A DNA stretch of 64,000 nucleotides, from assembly GCF_000760935.2 (NCBI RefSeq), contig NZ_CP049744.1:5115501-5179500 (forward strand), read 5' to 3'. Every line of letters starts with the position of its first letter. The stretch's first letter is position 1. The position numbers were made by a program, and so were the translations under genes. The notes below the pieces were generated by a model. The model did no database searches. It was not told where the DNA came from and saw only the letters and a list, made by a program, of their open reading frames with translations. Of this stretch, positions 48,501 to 58,700 are shown piece by piece. The DNA is from Rhodococcoides fascians A25f (GTDB lineage Bacteria; Actinomycetota; Actinomycetes; Mycobacteriales; Mycobacteriaceae).

Positions 48501-49861
48501 TCAGTGTTGGGATCGACTACGTTCACTCGTCCGATCACGACAGCAGTGTTCGGGTCGACGGTGTAGCTGAAGGCCGGCGTCGCCACTATCGGAGTGCCGT
48601 CGGCCGCGGTGATAGACACCGGCACAACCACACGCGTCGTACTACCATCGTTGAGCGGTATTCGCCCGCCGGACCATGCGCTGAGGATGCGGTTGAGGAA
48701 CCCCGACGGTCCATGGATGTGTTCGGACGCGTTCGTTTCAGCCACTGTCACGGTGAATGTGTCTGTGCCACCTGACGCCGTTAGTGCTGGATTCGCCATG
48801 TAGACGTAGGTTCCGTCTGCATTCAGCTGAATCGTTCCCCTGGAGGGTGCAACCGCAAGTGCGTACCGAAGCGGATCACCGTCAGGGTCGCCGGCTCCGA
48901 TGCTGCCGGACACGGTCCCATTGCTCGGGGACCCGGTGACGATCGGTGATGCGTAGGGGGATTGATTGAAGAAGGTCGATTGGAAACGCCTCGTGAGTCC
49001 CCACACCAATGCGAAGTATGGCGAGGCTCCTGTCGGAGTACTGGGGGTCGTTCCATTCGATGGCATCAAACCGAGCAGTGTCAATAGGTTTCGCTGCAGC
49101 GTTGGTTCCTGTGTCTGCGGGGCTATATCTGCATAGACCGACAGCGTTTGCGGCGCAGTCCTTGTGTGCACCGACACTGCAGCATCGATTACGTTCTGTT
49201 GCGACCCTGACGAAAAGTTGACCGCGACCTGAGCGTCGATACCGGAAGAGGGCGGCGTCCCGGCGGATGCGGTTGCTGTCGACTTGGTTTTATTCGGCAC
49301 CACCGCTGTGATAGGCGGCTCCAACGTGGGCTTTACCTGCGTAGTTGTGGGCGGCGCGCTGGTGCCCGAGTCGACGTTGGGCGCTGAGTTCGACACGGTC
49401 CCCTCGATGGAGCCGTCTCCTGTCGATGACGACGACTGGCCGTCATCACCGTTGATCAGATCTTCAGCTCGATCCTTTTCCGGATCTTCGGTCAGCGAGG
49501 CCGGAACCGCCGGTTCGGTCGTTGCTGCGGCGGTCGTCGGCTGTAGTGGCGGATCCGAGACAGGATCATCGACAGCCGGTGCCTCTGACTCCTCCACGAC
49601 GGTCGATGAGCTGCCAGAGTCCCCGTCCACCAACTCGTCCGGGCCGATCGCTGCGCCCTCTTCCTCTTCGTCGAGATTGACCGAGTCCACAACTGCTGTG
49701 CTCGGTGATGCGACGGCGGCACCTTGGCCCGTCACCAAGGCCGCACCGACGCCTACCGTCAGGGCTCCAACCCGAAGCCATTGCACGGTGGTCGGTTCCG
49801 GCCGGGCGACCCTATGACGTCCTTTGGCCCGACGTGACTTGCGAGGACTCGAAGCGGACAT
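45506..49861 (-). CDS. 1451-residue secreted M4-type metalloprotease with Ig-like and beta-propeller domains
   Basis: The signal region (basic start, helix near 30-50 ending VAS) is followed by a Ser/Thr/Asp linker to about 300. Two Ig/cadherin-like repeats fall around 305-520 (GDPDGDPLRY, TYVYMANPALTASGGTDTFTVTV; then DPNTDPLRFTVVSA). A thermolysin propeptide (FTP/PepSY-like) runs from about 530 to 750. The protease holds HEYTH (896-900) and Glu924 in KEAYADLMG. The thermolysin base His in GVHxNS is replaced here (GYRAYNNS). From about 1100 on is a YVTN-type seven-bladed propeller. It would be outside the cell, perhaps acting on envelope proteins. No TM anchor at the end. Confidence 0.85.
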   Translation of the reverse strand: MSASSPRKSRRAKGRHRVARPEPTTVQWLRVGALTVGVGAALVTGQGAAVASPSTAVVDSVNLDEEEEGAAIGPDELVDGDSGSSSTVVEESEAPAVDDPVSDPPLQPTTAAATTEPAVPASLTEDPEKDRAEDLINGDDGQSSSSTGDGSIEGTVSNSAPNVDSGTSAPPTTTQVKPTLEPPITAVVPNKTKSTATASAGTPPSSGIDAQVAVNFSSGSQQNVIDAAVSVHTRTAPQTLSVYADIAPQTQEPTLQRNLLTLLGLMPSNGTTPSTPTGASPYFALVWGLTRRFQSTFFNQSPYASPIVTGSPSNGTVSGSIGAGDPDGDPLRYALAVAPSRGTIQLNADGTYVYMANPALTASGGTDTFTVTVAETNASEHIHGPSGFLNRILSAWSGGRIPLNDGSTTRVVVPVSITAADGTPIVATPAFSYTVDPNTAVVIGRVNVVDPNTDPLRFTVVSAVDPTKGVLSVNAATGQFVFTPTAQARHAAYATTAEDATGFTVSVTDGKGFDASVVVTLPIVAKQVSQASSIQLSELAQLVATGQIDVVENSDGEIRTIEGKFIDASVKDAADAAATLNRVAALIGAPSQFADTAHITSKTVQQVRRDGTAFAETYYYASPTQNGIRVIGSQIVLVTNASGDVTGLYSTYDNDLTAVDTAAAESIDEVAEAIAAVKAAIAAKSSGAASGVSSISFTAEKVIVPDTNTGRPTLAWQVTAVDTKSFGLRAVSTYFVSANGASSGTVIDEDGEFEGASAIRQGNWGGTSFNYNIKTEGSTLVYEGVDPISGQIVRVYRATRDDAEDAVLVKTQTGSPDGAALTALRYVQYVSNHYRNVLGFEIPSERNNADGGAYGHATDVYIVPKINIIAGAGTNLASSDMIFGYGSEAARDIVAHEYTHIVEKMIVGDGKGLDYNPEGYAMKEAYADLMGNLIENKPMSNRGRFDFGEDMLVCDSVPDDQKALSQCAFRNNLVPGAVKNEGNDFHYHYDDFDGSKGNERDDKPGGGYRAYNNSTIFSSAVSAAMADDRTQGVTSVEWQRVVLHSLYKLSVTSGFTDARSAIIGSAKAQGFSVDEIQALQKGFDDVGIVATNYRIGASVSTSLGASGAPIDIVTSADGKKSFVIDGTNALYVVDTTAAPKPDVVKVELSSSATDIAVNAAGTRAYVANGSAGTVTVVDYSTGVPIRTTVNVGGQASRISTSDDGRRTIVVDSSNGTAIVLDFDGVTTSVSAPINIGTSPVAVAISATGSKAIIGNYQSRTVTIINEGGTQPTQTVAVSGSPRSVVISANGTRAMVYNANGSVDVIDLISETLEPIRITDTFDSYDQVGFMAISADGTRGWITNHSTSNTVAYVDLEAAQPAVSYIDINDYAHSIATTADGKRAFVVTHGKLYVIDVSKHLNDPSRSTPYASNIDINNNASDYQQVTASRNGSYIVATNISGDVAVLYGTAF

Positions 49862-49970
49862 GGCATTCCCCTAGCGGCAAATATCCGCCGGTGCGCGGAC
49901 CTCGGACAATGCTGGCTCTCCCCGATCGTTTGCGCTATCCACCGAATAGATGACCTACCGATCCGTCGAA

Positions 49971-50540
49971 CTACCGTAGGTAGCAACCCGTCGTGATCAT
50001 CAGCGCGGTGCGTCCGCCTGCACCCAGCAGTATCTGTCCGCCGCTGGGGTCGCGCAGACTCACCGAGCGCCGTGTCCCGTCGTCACGCCCCTGACCGACA
50101 CCGTCGAACCCGTTGGCGACGGCGATGGAATTGACGGCCTCGAGCACGGCCCGCCACCGATCGGCTGGAATCGGCGCGTCGGAACTGAACGGCACGAGCT
50201 TCACATTCAAGCCGGGCGTATTGGAATACGGCTCATCGCAGGGTGATTCGCTGCGTGTGCGGGTGGTCGACCATTCCAGTCCCGGCACCAGCGCCGTGAT
50301 CGCCGCCTTGATGTCTTCCTGCATCCGCTCGAAAGCGGGCTCCACCGTGCTCTGCCGCCCTACCCGCTGCTTCAGCTCCTCGAACCGCAAGGCGGTCTGC
50401 TCGGCAACGATTTCCGAGTCGGCCTTCCCACGCGGACGATGCTCCCCCTCGTACGGTTCCGGTGTGTTGCTCATACATCCCCCCAGGAACACGGCAGCCA
50501 GTATTGCTGCTGCCGTGCACGCATTTCTTCGTCGTGTCAT
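49971..50540 (-). CDS. LppA-like lipoprotein
   Basis: A 189-residue lipoprotein: the signal peptide ends LGGC with Cys22. The mature part (ALRFEELKQRVGR, DIKAAITALVPGLEW, then CDEPYSNTPGLNVKL and SVSLRDPSGGQILLGAGGRTALMITTGCYL) follows the outline of mycobacterial LppA/LppB lipoproteins, which lack an assigned function. The start overlaps the preceding gene's stop by four bases. It may be part of a WXG100-type locus. Confidence 0.75.
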   Translation of the reverse strand: MTRRRNACTAAAILAAVFLGGCMSNTPEPYEGEHRPRGKADSEIVAEQTALRFEELKQRVGRQSTVEPAFERMQEDIKAAITALVPGLEWSTTRTRSESPCDEPYSNTPGLNVKLVPFSSDAPIPADRWRAVLEAVNSIAVANGFDGVGQGRDDGTRRSVSLRDPSGGQILLGAGGRTALMITTGCYLR

Positions 50541-50833
50541 CGGGCCACTGCCACATCGGGAATGCCTGCGATCACGGCTGCTTGATTGAACTGACTCGTG
50601 GTGTCCAGCTTGTAGTAGTCGCTGTGACTTCCCATCCGATCGACAATCGGGCCGGTGAATCGATCGGTGGACATGAGCGCGACGTCGGTGCCGTCCACCT
50701 CACTTGCCTCGCCCACCCAGCCGTCGATGAGCTCGAGGCGATCGAGCTGATCGCCCAGATCGATCAGTGTGCTGATTCTGCTGGTGAGCGAGCTGCTGAG
50801 CCGCTCGAGCCCTGCCGTGTCCCAGTCGTTCAT
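50537..50833 (-). pseudogene. Short WXG-type N-terminus joined to a hydrolase-like C-terminus (probable internal deletion)
   Basis: A 98-residue frame with GGGGGA before its ATG. The first half (WDTAGLERLSSSLTSRISTLIDLGDQL, then GWVGEAS) is a helical WXG100-like segment. The second half (DVALMSTDRFTGPIVDRMGSHSDYY and onward) reads like the end of a DUF1023-type alpha/beta-hydrolase, with the GSHSDYY base motif, but no nucleophile region. It looks like a longer gene that lost about 300-400 internal codons in frame. I am inferring the family from short motifs. Confidence 0.45.
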
Positions 50834-50918
50834 TCCCCCGATGTCAACCACGCGGTCAAGGTACCAGCCCACTGCCCTGCCAACCGGGTGTTACGTTCAC
50901 CCCGACCTCGCGATCGAG

Positions 50919-51146
50919 ATGGCATCCGACGACCTGGCCGTGGTGGCTCGCGAATTGCCGGCGGGTGCAGTGTGCTGGCCGGGAGCAGCAGGCGAAGCGT
51001 TCTCGTCCCTGCTGTCTGCGTGGGAGGCAGCCGACTCGACACTGTCGACCGACGTGAAAGATCTTGCTCGAAAACTGCAGGCATCAGCTCGCGATTATGC
51101 CGAGGCAGAGGCTCGAACGGAGGCGCAGATTCGCGGTACCGGCTGA
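50919..51146 (+). CDS. WXG100-like small helical protein
   Basis: A 75-residue frame with the phrase ELPAGAVCWPGAAGEAF, that is a W-P-G turn between two helices, and a second helix SSLLSAWEAADSTLSTDVKDLARKLQASARDYAEAEARTEAQ. This is the WXG100 (ESX-type) hairpin layout. The start is uncertain: no strong ribosome binding site precedes this ATG, and a region upstream reads on in frame. It diverges from the hydrolase remnant and overlaps nothing. Confidence 0.5.
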   Translation: MASDDLAVVARELPAGAVCWPGAAGEAFSSLLSAWEAADSTLSTDVKDLARKLQASARDYAEAEARTEAQIRGTG

Positions 51147-51147
51147 A

Positions 51148-51816
51148 CTACACCGGCCGGAAGCCCGCACCTGGAGCCCCCGATGCGCTCAGCAAGCGCA
51201 ACGATTCTGGTGCCGACGCGTAGGCGGTGGGACTGAGCAACGGAGCCCCCGAGGCATGGCTCGCGATTCCGATCAGCGTGGTTCCGGCCACGAGCGGAGC
51301 TCCGGAGTCGGCCCAGACGGTGACGGTATCGGACATCAGATCACTGCCCCGAGTGTCGACGATGGTGCCGCACGTCAGTCCGCTGCCGAGCCCGCTCTTG
51401 CAGACCGGCTGTCCCACCGATCCGATGCCGATGTCCGTCACAGTGATTCCGCCCAGACTCGACACCGGGGTGACCTTGGTGGGATCGAGGACGATGACGC
51501 CGTAGTCGGGTCCCCAATGCCCGACGGCCGTAGTGCCGACCGGGGCGGCAGGCGATCCGACGAGCGTGACGGGCAGACCCGTGCGCAGAATGCAGTGCCC
51601 TGCGGTGAGCGCAACGAGTCGGCCGGCGTCGTCGTATCCGACGGCCGCGATGGAGCAGGCGGTGAGATCGTCGATGCCTCCGGTGGTGACGAAACCACTG
51701 CCGGGCCCGACGACCGGAAGAGGTGCTGCGGCAGCGGTTCCCGGGGCTAACGCAGTGACCGCCAGCACCGCGGCAGCGAACAGTCCACTGACACAACCGA
51801 GTCGGGCCTTCTTCAT
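51148..51816 (-). CDS. Secreted S1-family (chymotrypsin-like) serine protease
   Basis: A 222-residue secreted protein. The signal peptide ends at AAAA near residue 35. The catalytic His is in LTAGHCIL, the Asp in DYGVIVLD, and the Ser in VWADSGAPLV (the usual GDSGGP is here ADSGAP). Cysteine pairs CSIAAVG/HC and CKSGLG/TCG could form disulphides. The altered serine loop makes activity less certain than the fold. It converges on the WXG100-like gene by one base and sits 16 bases after the methyltransferase gene. Confidence 0.82.
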   Translation of the reverse strand: MKKARLGCVSGLFAAAVLAVTALAPGTAAAAPLPVVGPGSGFVTTGGIDDLTACSIAAVGYDDAGRLVALTAGHCILRTGLPVTLVGSPAAPVGTTAVGHWGPDYGVIVLDPTKVTPVSSLGGITVTDIGIGSVGQPVCKSGLGSGLTCGTIVDTRGSDLMSDTVTVWADSGAPLVAGTTLIGIASHASGAPLLSPTAYASAPESLRLLSASGAPGAGFRPV

Positions 51817-51831
51817 TGTGGGCATTCCTTG

Positions 51832-52710
51832 TCAGTTCGAAGGTATGTCTGCAGCGGCCAGCGTGAATTGCACAACGTCGATGCGTGAACTCTTGAATCG
51901 CGCCGACGAGCCGGTGAGGTACTGCACGTACTTGTCGTACGTCGCCTCCGAGGACACGGCGATGGCCTCGTCCCGGGACGCGATCAACTTCTCGGCCCAC
52001 GTGTCGAGGGTCCTCGCGTAGTGCAGCCTCAGGGGGTGTTCCCGCAGCAACTCGAACCCGGCGTCGGCTGCCTTGGACTTGACCACCTTGACGAGCGTCA
52101 ACTGTCCGCCGGGGAAGATGTCGCGCAGGATGAAGCGCGAAAAGTGTGCATCCTCGCGGGTGAGTCCACCTGCACCGGACGCCGGATCGGGCGGCGTGAT
52201 GACGATGGTGTGCAACAACATTCGCCCGTCGTTCGCCAATACAGAGCGGCACTTGGCGAAGAACGCCGAGTATCGGTTGCGCCGAAAATGCTCGAACGCG
52301 CCGATACTGACGATCCGGTCGACGGGCTCGTCGAATTCCTCCCACCCCTGCAACCGGATGTCGACGGTGCGGTCGGTCGACAGGTCGGCAACAACGGTGC
52401 GTCCGTGCTCGTACTGGTTTCGACTCAACGTGAGACCGATGACGTTGACGTCGTACTTCTCGACGGCCCGCTTGGCGAGAGCTCCCCAACCGCAGCCGAT
52501 GTCGAGCAGCGTCATCCCCGGCTTCAGGTCGAGTTTGCCGAGCGCAAGATCGATCTTGGCCGTCTGCGCCTCCTCCAGCGTCATGTCCTCACGCTCGAAG
52601 TAGGCGCAGCTGTACGTCATACTCGGATCGAGGAACAGAGCGAAGAACTCGTCCGACAGGTCGTAATGTGCTCGCACGTCATCGACGTACGGCTCCAATT
52701 GTTCGCTCAT
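51832..52710 (-). CDS. Cyclopropane-fatty-acid/mycolic-acid-type SAM methyltransferase
   Basis: A 292-residue enzyme of the CmaA/MmaA/CFA family. HYDLSDEFFALFLDPSMTYSCAYFE is the N-terminal lipid-side signature, LLDIGCGWGALAKRAVEKY binds SAM, GLTLSRNQYEHG and IVSIGAFEHF follow. It methylates or cyclopropanates acyl-chain double bonds of mycolates or phospholipids. The ATG overlaps the NRPS stop (TGATG), so it is coupled to the peptide synthetase; that makes an acyl group on a peptide product a possible substrate. A GTG one codon upstream is an alternative. Confidence 0.9.
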   Translation of the reverse strand: MSEQLEPYVDDVRAHYDLSDEFFALFLDPSMTYSCAYFEREDMTLEEAQTAKIDLALGKLDLKPGMTLLDIGCGWGALAKRAVEKYDVNVIGLTLSRNQYEHGRTVVADLSTDRTVDIRLQGWEEFDEPVDRIVSIGAFEHFRRNRYSAFFAKCRSVLANDGRMLLHTIVITPPDPASGAGGLTREDAHFSRFILRDIFPGGQLTLVKVVKSKAADAGFELLREHPLRLHYARTLDTWAEKLIASRDEAIAVSSEATYDKYVQYLTGSSARFKSSRIDVVQFTLAAADIPSN

Positions 52711-55700
52711 CACGCCACACCTTTCCCCACAGCATCGGTGCCGATCACTCGGCCTAGTGCACGGGCACCGAACTCGCCCAGCATGTCTTCGTGTTCTACA
52801 TCCACCCGGTGAACCGAAATCCGGCCGTCCACGAACTCCGTCCAGTGCTCCGCACCGTGCGAGCCGCGAGCGGCGAAGTAGTGCACCGGACCCGCGAACA
52901 CAGCCGGCGCGTACGACGCCACCCAGGTGGGAGCCATCGCAACGGGACGATACATTCGCTGCAGATGATCGACGGTCAGGAACGACAGTTCGTTTCTGTT
53001 CTCGCGCAATCGATCCACGATGGTCTCGAACGAGTCACCCTCGACCCCGAGCTGACGAGCGAGATCGTCGATGCTGAACTCCGTGGCACCTTCAGGTGCC
53101 GAGAGCTGCGCGTCGACGAGCGCGAGCAGCGCGACGTCCTCACCCTCCGACTGCAGTTGTGTGGCAACAGCATGCGCGATCACGCCGCCGAGCGACCACC
53201 CGACCAGGTGATAGGGGCCGTGCGCCTGAACAACTCGGATCTCGCGCACATACCTTTCGGCGAACTCCTCGATCGAAGTCGGCGCAGCTTCACCGTCGGC
53301 GATGCCCGGCACCTGCAGCCCGTACAGCGGGCGGTCGGTCTCCCCGAGCAGCGAGAAGTAGCTCCAGGCGATTCCGATGGCCGGGTGCACACAGAACAGC
53401 GGCGCGCCCACACCCTCGGTTCGCAGCGGAAGCACCACTTCGAAGGCACTGTCTACACCGTGCTCGCCCGCGTCGAGTTGCGTTGCCAGAGCCGAGATCG
53501 TCGGGTGCACCAGCAGCAGACTGATGGGCAGCCGACGGTCGAGTCGGTCCCCCAGCGCATCCATCACCTGCACCGCCGAGAGGGAGTGCCCGCCGAGATC
53601 GAAGAAGTTGTCGTCCACACCGACGCCCTCGCCGGCCACCTGCAGTACGTCGGAGAACACGGTGTGCACCAACACCTCGTTCGCGGAGACCGGGGCCCGC
53701 CGTTCGGTCGACATCACCGAGGGCTCGGGCAGAGCGCTCACATCGACTTTGCCGGACAACGTCATCGGCAGTGCGTCGACGACGGTCACGGTGCCGGGCA
53801 CCATGTACGCGGGAAGTGTCCTGGCCAGGAACTCGCGAGCCTCCCGCGGTTCGACGCGTCCCACCACGTAGGCAGCGAGCGAGTGCGCATGTCCGATCAC
53901 GCTGGCCTGACGCACATTCCGGTGACGCAGCAGCGCTGCTTCCACCTCGGACAGTTCGACGCGATGGCCGCGCACCTTCACCTGTGAATCGACTCGGCCC
54001 AGGTATTCCAGTTCTCGATCGCTGCCCCGAACAACGCTGCTCTCAACAACCCAGCGCACAAGATCGCCGGTTCGGTAGAGCCGACCGTCCCCGAACGGAT
54101 TGGCAACGAAGCTACTTGCCGTCGTTCCGCTCTGCCCCACATACCCTTCGGCAAGACCGGCACCGCCGAGGTAGAGCTCCCCGACGACGTTGTTCCCCAC
54201 CGGGCGGAGACGGGCATCGAGGACCACAGCGTCGTAGCCACGAATCGGCCCACCGATGGTCACCGGACCCGCCGCCTCTGCCGAGCCCCACGCACGCTGA
54301 TCGGTAGTGCAGGTGCTCATGACGGTCCCCTCGGTGGGACCGTAGGCATTGAAGACCGATCGATCACGTGACCATCGCTGCAGCAGAGCAGAATTGGCGG
54401 CTTCACCCGCCATGACGACCACCCGAAGTGACGGCACGGCTTCGGCGTCGGTCACCTGGAGCACGGTCGGCGTGAGGCAGGCGTGGGTCACCTGGTGTCG
54501 ATCGATGAGCGCTTCGAGCTCGCGCCCTCCGTGCACCTCGGACGGAACGATCACCACGCTGGCTCCCGCACCGACGGCCATCAGTGTCTCGAATATCGAC
54601 GCATCGAAACTCGGCGACGCGAACTGGAGCACCCGAGATTCCGGCTCCACTCCGAAGAGGTCTCGTTGGCTCTGCACCAGATTCGCGATGCCGCGGTGCG
54701 TCACCCGCACGCCCTTGGGCACCCCGGTCGAACCGGAGGTGTAGACGACGTAGGCCACGCTGTCCAGCGGTGCTGCACGAACATCGACACGGTCGAGCTC
54801 GTCGCCGGTGACGCTCACCCAGTCGGCACCGACCGAATGGAAGTCTGCAGCCGAAATCCCCGTGACCGGAGCTGCGCGATCGAGGATCTCCTGCACCCGG
54901 GCCACTGGTTGCGACGGATCGATGGACAGGAAGCCGGCCTCGATCTTGGCCACGGCCCAGATCGCGACGAGGTACTCGACGGAACGAGGGTAGGCAATGG
55001 CCACCAGCGCGCCGGGCCGAGCGCCTGCACGTATCAGACTGTCTGCCAATGCATTCGACTGTCGGTCCACCTCGCGGTAGGTCAACGATCGCGACCCGTC
55101 GATCACCGCGGTGTTGTCCGGCCAGCTCGTCACGGCCTGCTCGAACACCTCCGCCAGCGTGCATTCGGATGCGCTGCCGCGATGAGATACAACGGCCGAC
55201 GGGGCGTGTCCGAACTCCGCACTGCCGAGCCGGAAGTTCGGCTGCGTGGACACCATGGTCAATACCTCGGTCAGGCGCTCGGCGAGTCCGAGAATCACCG
55301 ATCGCGAGAACCGTGCGGGTGAGTACCCGAGCTGGCCGATCAGTCCGGCCTCGGACTCGTCGACCAAGACCTCCAGGTCGAACTGTGTGGCCGTGATGTC
55401 CACCCGACGCGGGGTGATCGACGACGACCCCAGTTCGATTGTCGGAGTTGCTGTATCACCGAAGGCGAGGAGCACCTGGAACAGCGGATGGGTATCGACG
55501 GCGCGAGTGGGTTGCACCGCGTCCACCACCCACTCGAACGGGACGTCCGAGTTCGCGAAGGCATCGAGATCCCGGTCGCGGACCACGGTCACGAAGTCCT
55601 CGAACGTCGTCGACGGATCGACCTGCGTCCTGAGTACAACGGTGCCGACGAACATGCCGACGAGGTGGTCGAGCTCGGGGTCGAATCGGCCCGCCACCGG

Positions 55701-58700
55701 GGTTCCGATCGCGATGTCCTGGGTGCCACTGGATTCGGCGAGCACGGCGGCCAGCGCTGCGTGGACCACGACGAACACCGTTGCGCCCAACCGATGCGCG
55801 AGCGACCGCAGCCGAGTGAGGGTTTCCGGGCCGACGGAGAACTCCACGGCGGTGTCGGCCGAGGGTTCAGGGGTTCCGGTCGGCAGGTCGAGGAACTCCG
55901 GCACGCCGGCCAGGGTGCGACGCCAGAACTCGAGTTGATCCGACGCCACAGCGTCGAGCACGTCCCGCTGCCACACTCGATAATCCGAATAGTCGACGGC
56001 GAGAGAGCCGAATTCCGGTACGGATCCAGACGTTCGAGCCAGCAGAGCGATCTCGACGTCTCGGGCCAATGGACGGAGAGAGAGGCCGTCGATCGCGATG
56101 TGGTGCGCGACGACGGACAGCGTCCGCTCGCCGCCTCGATCCACCAAGCCCAGTCGCAGCGGCGCTTCGAGGGTCAGGTCGAAGCCGTGCAGGGCCAGAG
56201 CATCCTGCCCTGCATGGGCGTCGTCCAACGTCGACAGCACGATCTGCGGGTCGAGCACAACGGTGACGGGGCCATCCGCGGTCGACGGGTACACCGTGCG
56301 CAGCGGTGTATGCCGTTCCAGCACATCCGCTATCGCGGCGCGCAGAACATCGAGGTCCAGGTCCGGCGGAAGCGGCACCTCGAAGGCGATGTTGTACGCG
56401 GCCGACGCCGGGTCGTATCGATTCTGCAGCCAGATTCGTCGCTCGGCCGGGGCGAGGCCGGGGTAGGACCGCGCGTCGGGATCGTGGACCAGAGCCGGTA
56501 GTGGAGTGTAGTTCTCGGACAACAACTCGATCGCGGACGCGAGCTGCTGCGCAGTGGGTGATTCGAAGATCGTCCGCACCGGTACGTGGGTGCCGAGCGC
56601 CGCACTGATGCGGGTGGCGGCACGCGTCGCGATGAGAGAGTCCCCGCCGAGGACGAAGAAATTGGCGTCGACGGCAGGATCGTCGATGTCCAGCAGGTCG
56701 GCGAAGATCCCCAGCACCACCTCCTGCGCCAAGGTGCGCGCCGCCGCCGGATCGCCGACCGGAAGCGGCTCCGAGTACAAGGCGGCGAGATCCACTTTGC
56801 CGTTGCCGGTCAGTGGAATACCGTCGATCCGGGTGATGGCGGCCGGTTGCATCGACAACGGCAGTCTGTCCAGTAGCCACTGGGCAGCGTCCTGCGGATC
56901 GAGACCAACGACCCAGGCGTGAATTCTGTTCTCACGCACAGCGGTCACTACTCCGCTGACGTCGGGGTGCGCCGTCAGTGCACTCTCGATCTCCCCCAGT
57001 TCGATGCGCACACCGTTGATCTGGACTTGATCGTCCCGGCGCCCGCGGTAGTCGAAGATGCCCGAGGGTTGCTGCCGAACGAGGTCACCGGTCCGGTACA
57101 TCCGCGTGCCGCCGGGTGCCGCGACGAAGCGCGTGGCGGTCGACGCCGGGTCCGCGTGATAGCCGCGAGCCACACCCGAGCCTGCAACGTACAGCTCCCC
57201 GACGCCACCGACCGGCACCGAGTGCAACCGGTCGTCGAGTACGAACGCTCCCACATGCGCCAGCGGCCGACCGATGGTGACCGGTTCACCGGCGCGCAGC
57301 GACTCGGCCAGCGTGGCCACCACCGTCGCCTCACTGGGACCGTAGGCGTTCAGCATCGACCGCCCGGCCGACCAGGCGTCCACAACGCCGGTGCCCAGCA
57401 CATCTCCGCCGACCGCGACGGTCTCGATCCCAGGGGTCGGCGGCACGGTGGCCAGCACCGCGGGCGTCGACAGGTAGTGCGTGACGCGATGCGTAGTGAG
57501 GAAGGCCGACATCTCGTCCCCGCCGAGTAGGCCGGGCGGCGCGATCACCATGGTCGCGCCGGCCCCGAAGGCAAGGACCAGCTCGAGTACAGCGGCGTCG
57601 AAGTTCACCGAGTATCCATGCAGCACTCGCGAACTCGACGTCACGCCGTACCGCGGGATCACCTGCTGCGCGAGAGCGTGCACACCCTGATGCGTCACCA
57701 TCACGGGCTTGGGTGTTCCCGTCGAACCCGACGTGTGGATCACGTAGGCCGGGTGCGCAGGTTCGATCGCCGCCAGGCGGTCCGCGTCGGTCAGCGGCAG
57801 GTCGCTGACGTTCCAGGCCTGAGTCTCGTCGAGCCAGTTCACCGTTGGCTCGACGCTGCCGAACCCGATCTCGATGTGCTCCAGCAGCTGTTCTCGCCGA
57901 GCCGCCGGGTAGCGCGGGTCCACGGGCACGAACGCTCCGCCCGCCTTCACGACGCCCCACAGCGCAACGATGTACTCGGCCGAGCGTTCCAGGGACAGAG
58001 CGACAAGAGTTTCCGGTCCGACGCCGTGTGCAATCAGCAGCCGTGCGATCCGATTCGAGCGACGATCGAGCTCGGCGTACGTCACCGATTCCAGGCCGTC
58101 GATAGCCACAGCATCACCGGAAACAGCTGTGTCACGCCACAACACGTCGAGCAACGTTCCGTCGGCCAGCGAGGAAGGCAGTGCCGGCGGGCCGGCAAGG
58201 GCCAGGTCACCGACCACCACAGCGGGGTTCGCAACCGCTGCGTTCAGGATGTTCAGAATCACCGAGGCGAAGTGTTCGACGGTAGCCCGCTCGTACAGGT
58301 CCAACGCGTACTCGATCTGGCCGGTGAGAACCGCCGAGTCACCGTATTCCTCGGTCAGCACGAGCGTGAGATCGAATTCCGAGGTGCGGGTGGGTATCTC
58401 CAGCACCGAGACGGGCAGGTCCTCGACCGATCGGTGCGGCGCATTGTCGAATGCCAGCATCACCTGAAACAGCGGATGCCGGTCGAGGGATCGATCGGTC
58501 GTCAGGGCATCGACGATGCGCTCGAACGGGACGTCGGAATGCGAGAAGGCATCGAGGTCTGCGGTGCGGACAGCATCGAGCAGGGACGCGAAACTTCCCG
58601 ACGGGTCCACAGTGACTGCGAGAGGCAAGGTTCCGACGAACATCCCCACCATCTCGTCGAGTGCTTCGTGACCTCGCCCTGCGGTCGGAGACCCGACCAC

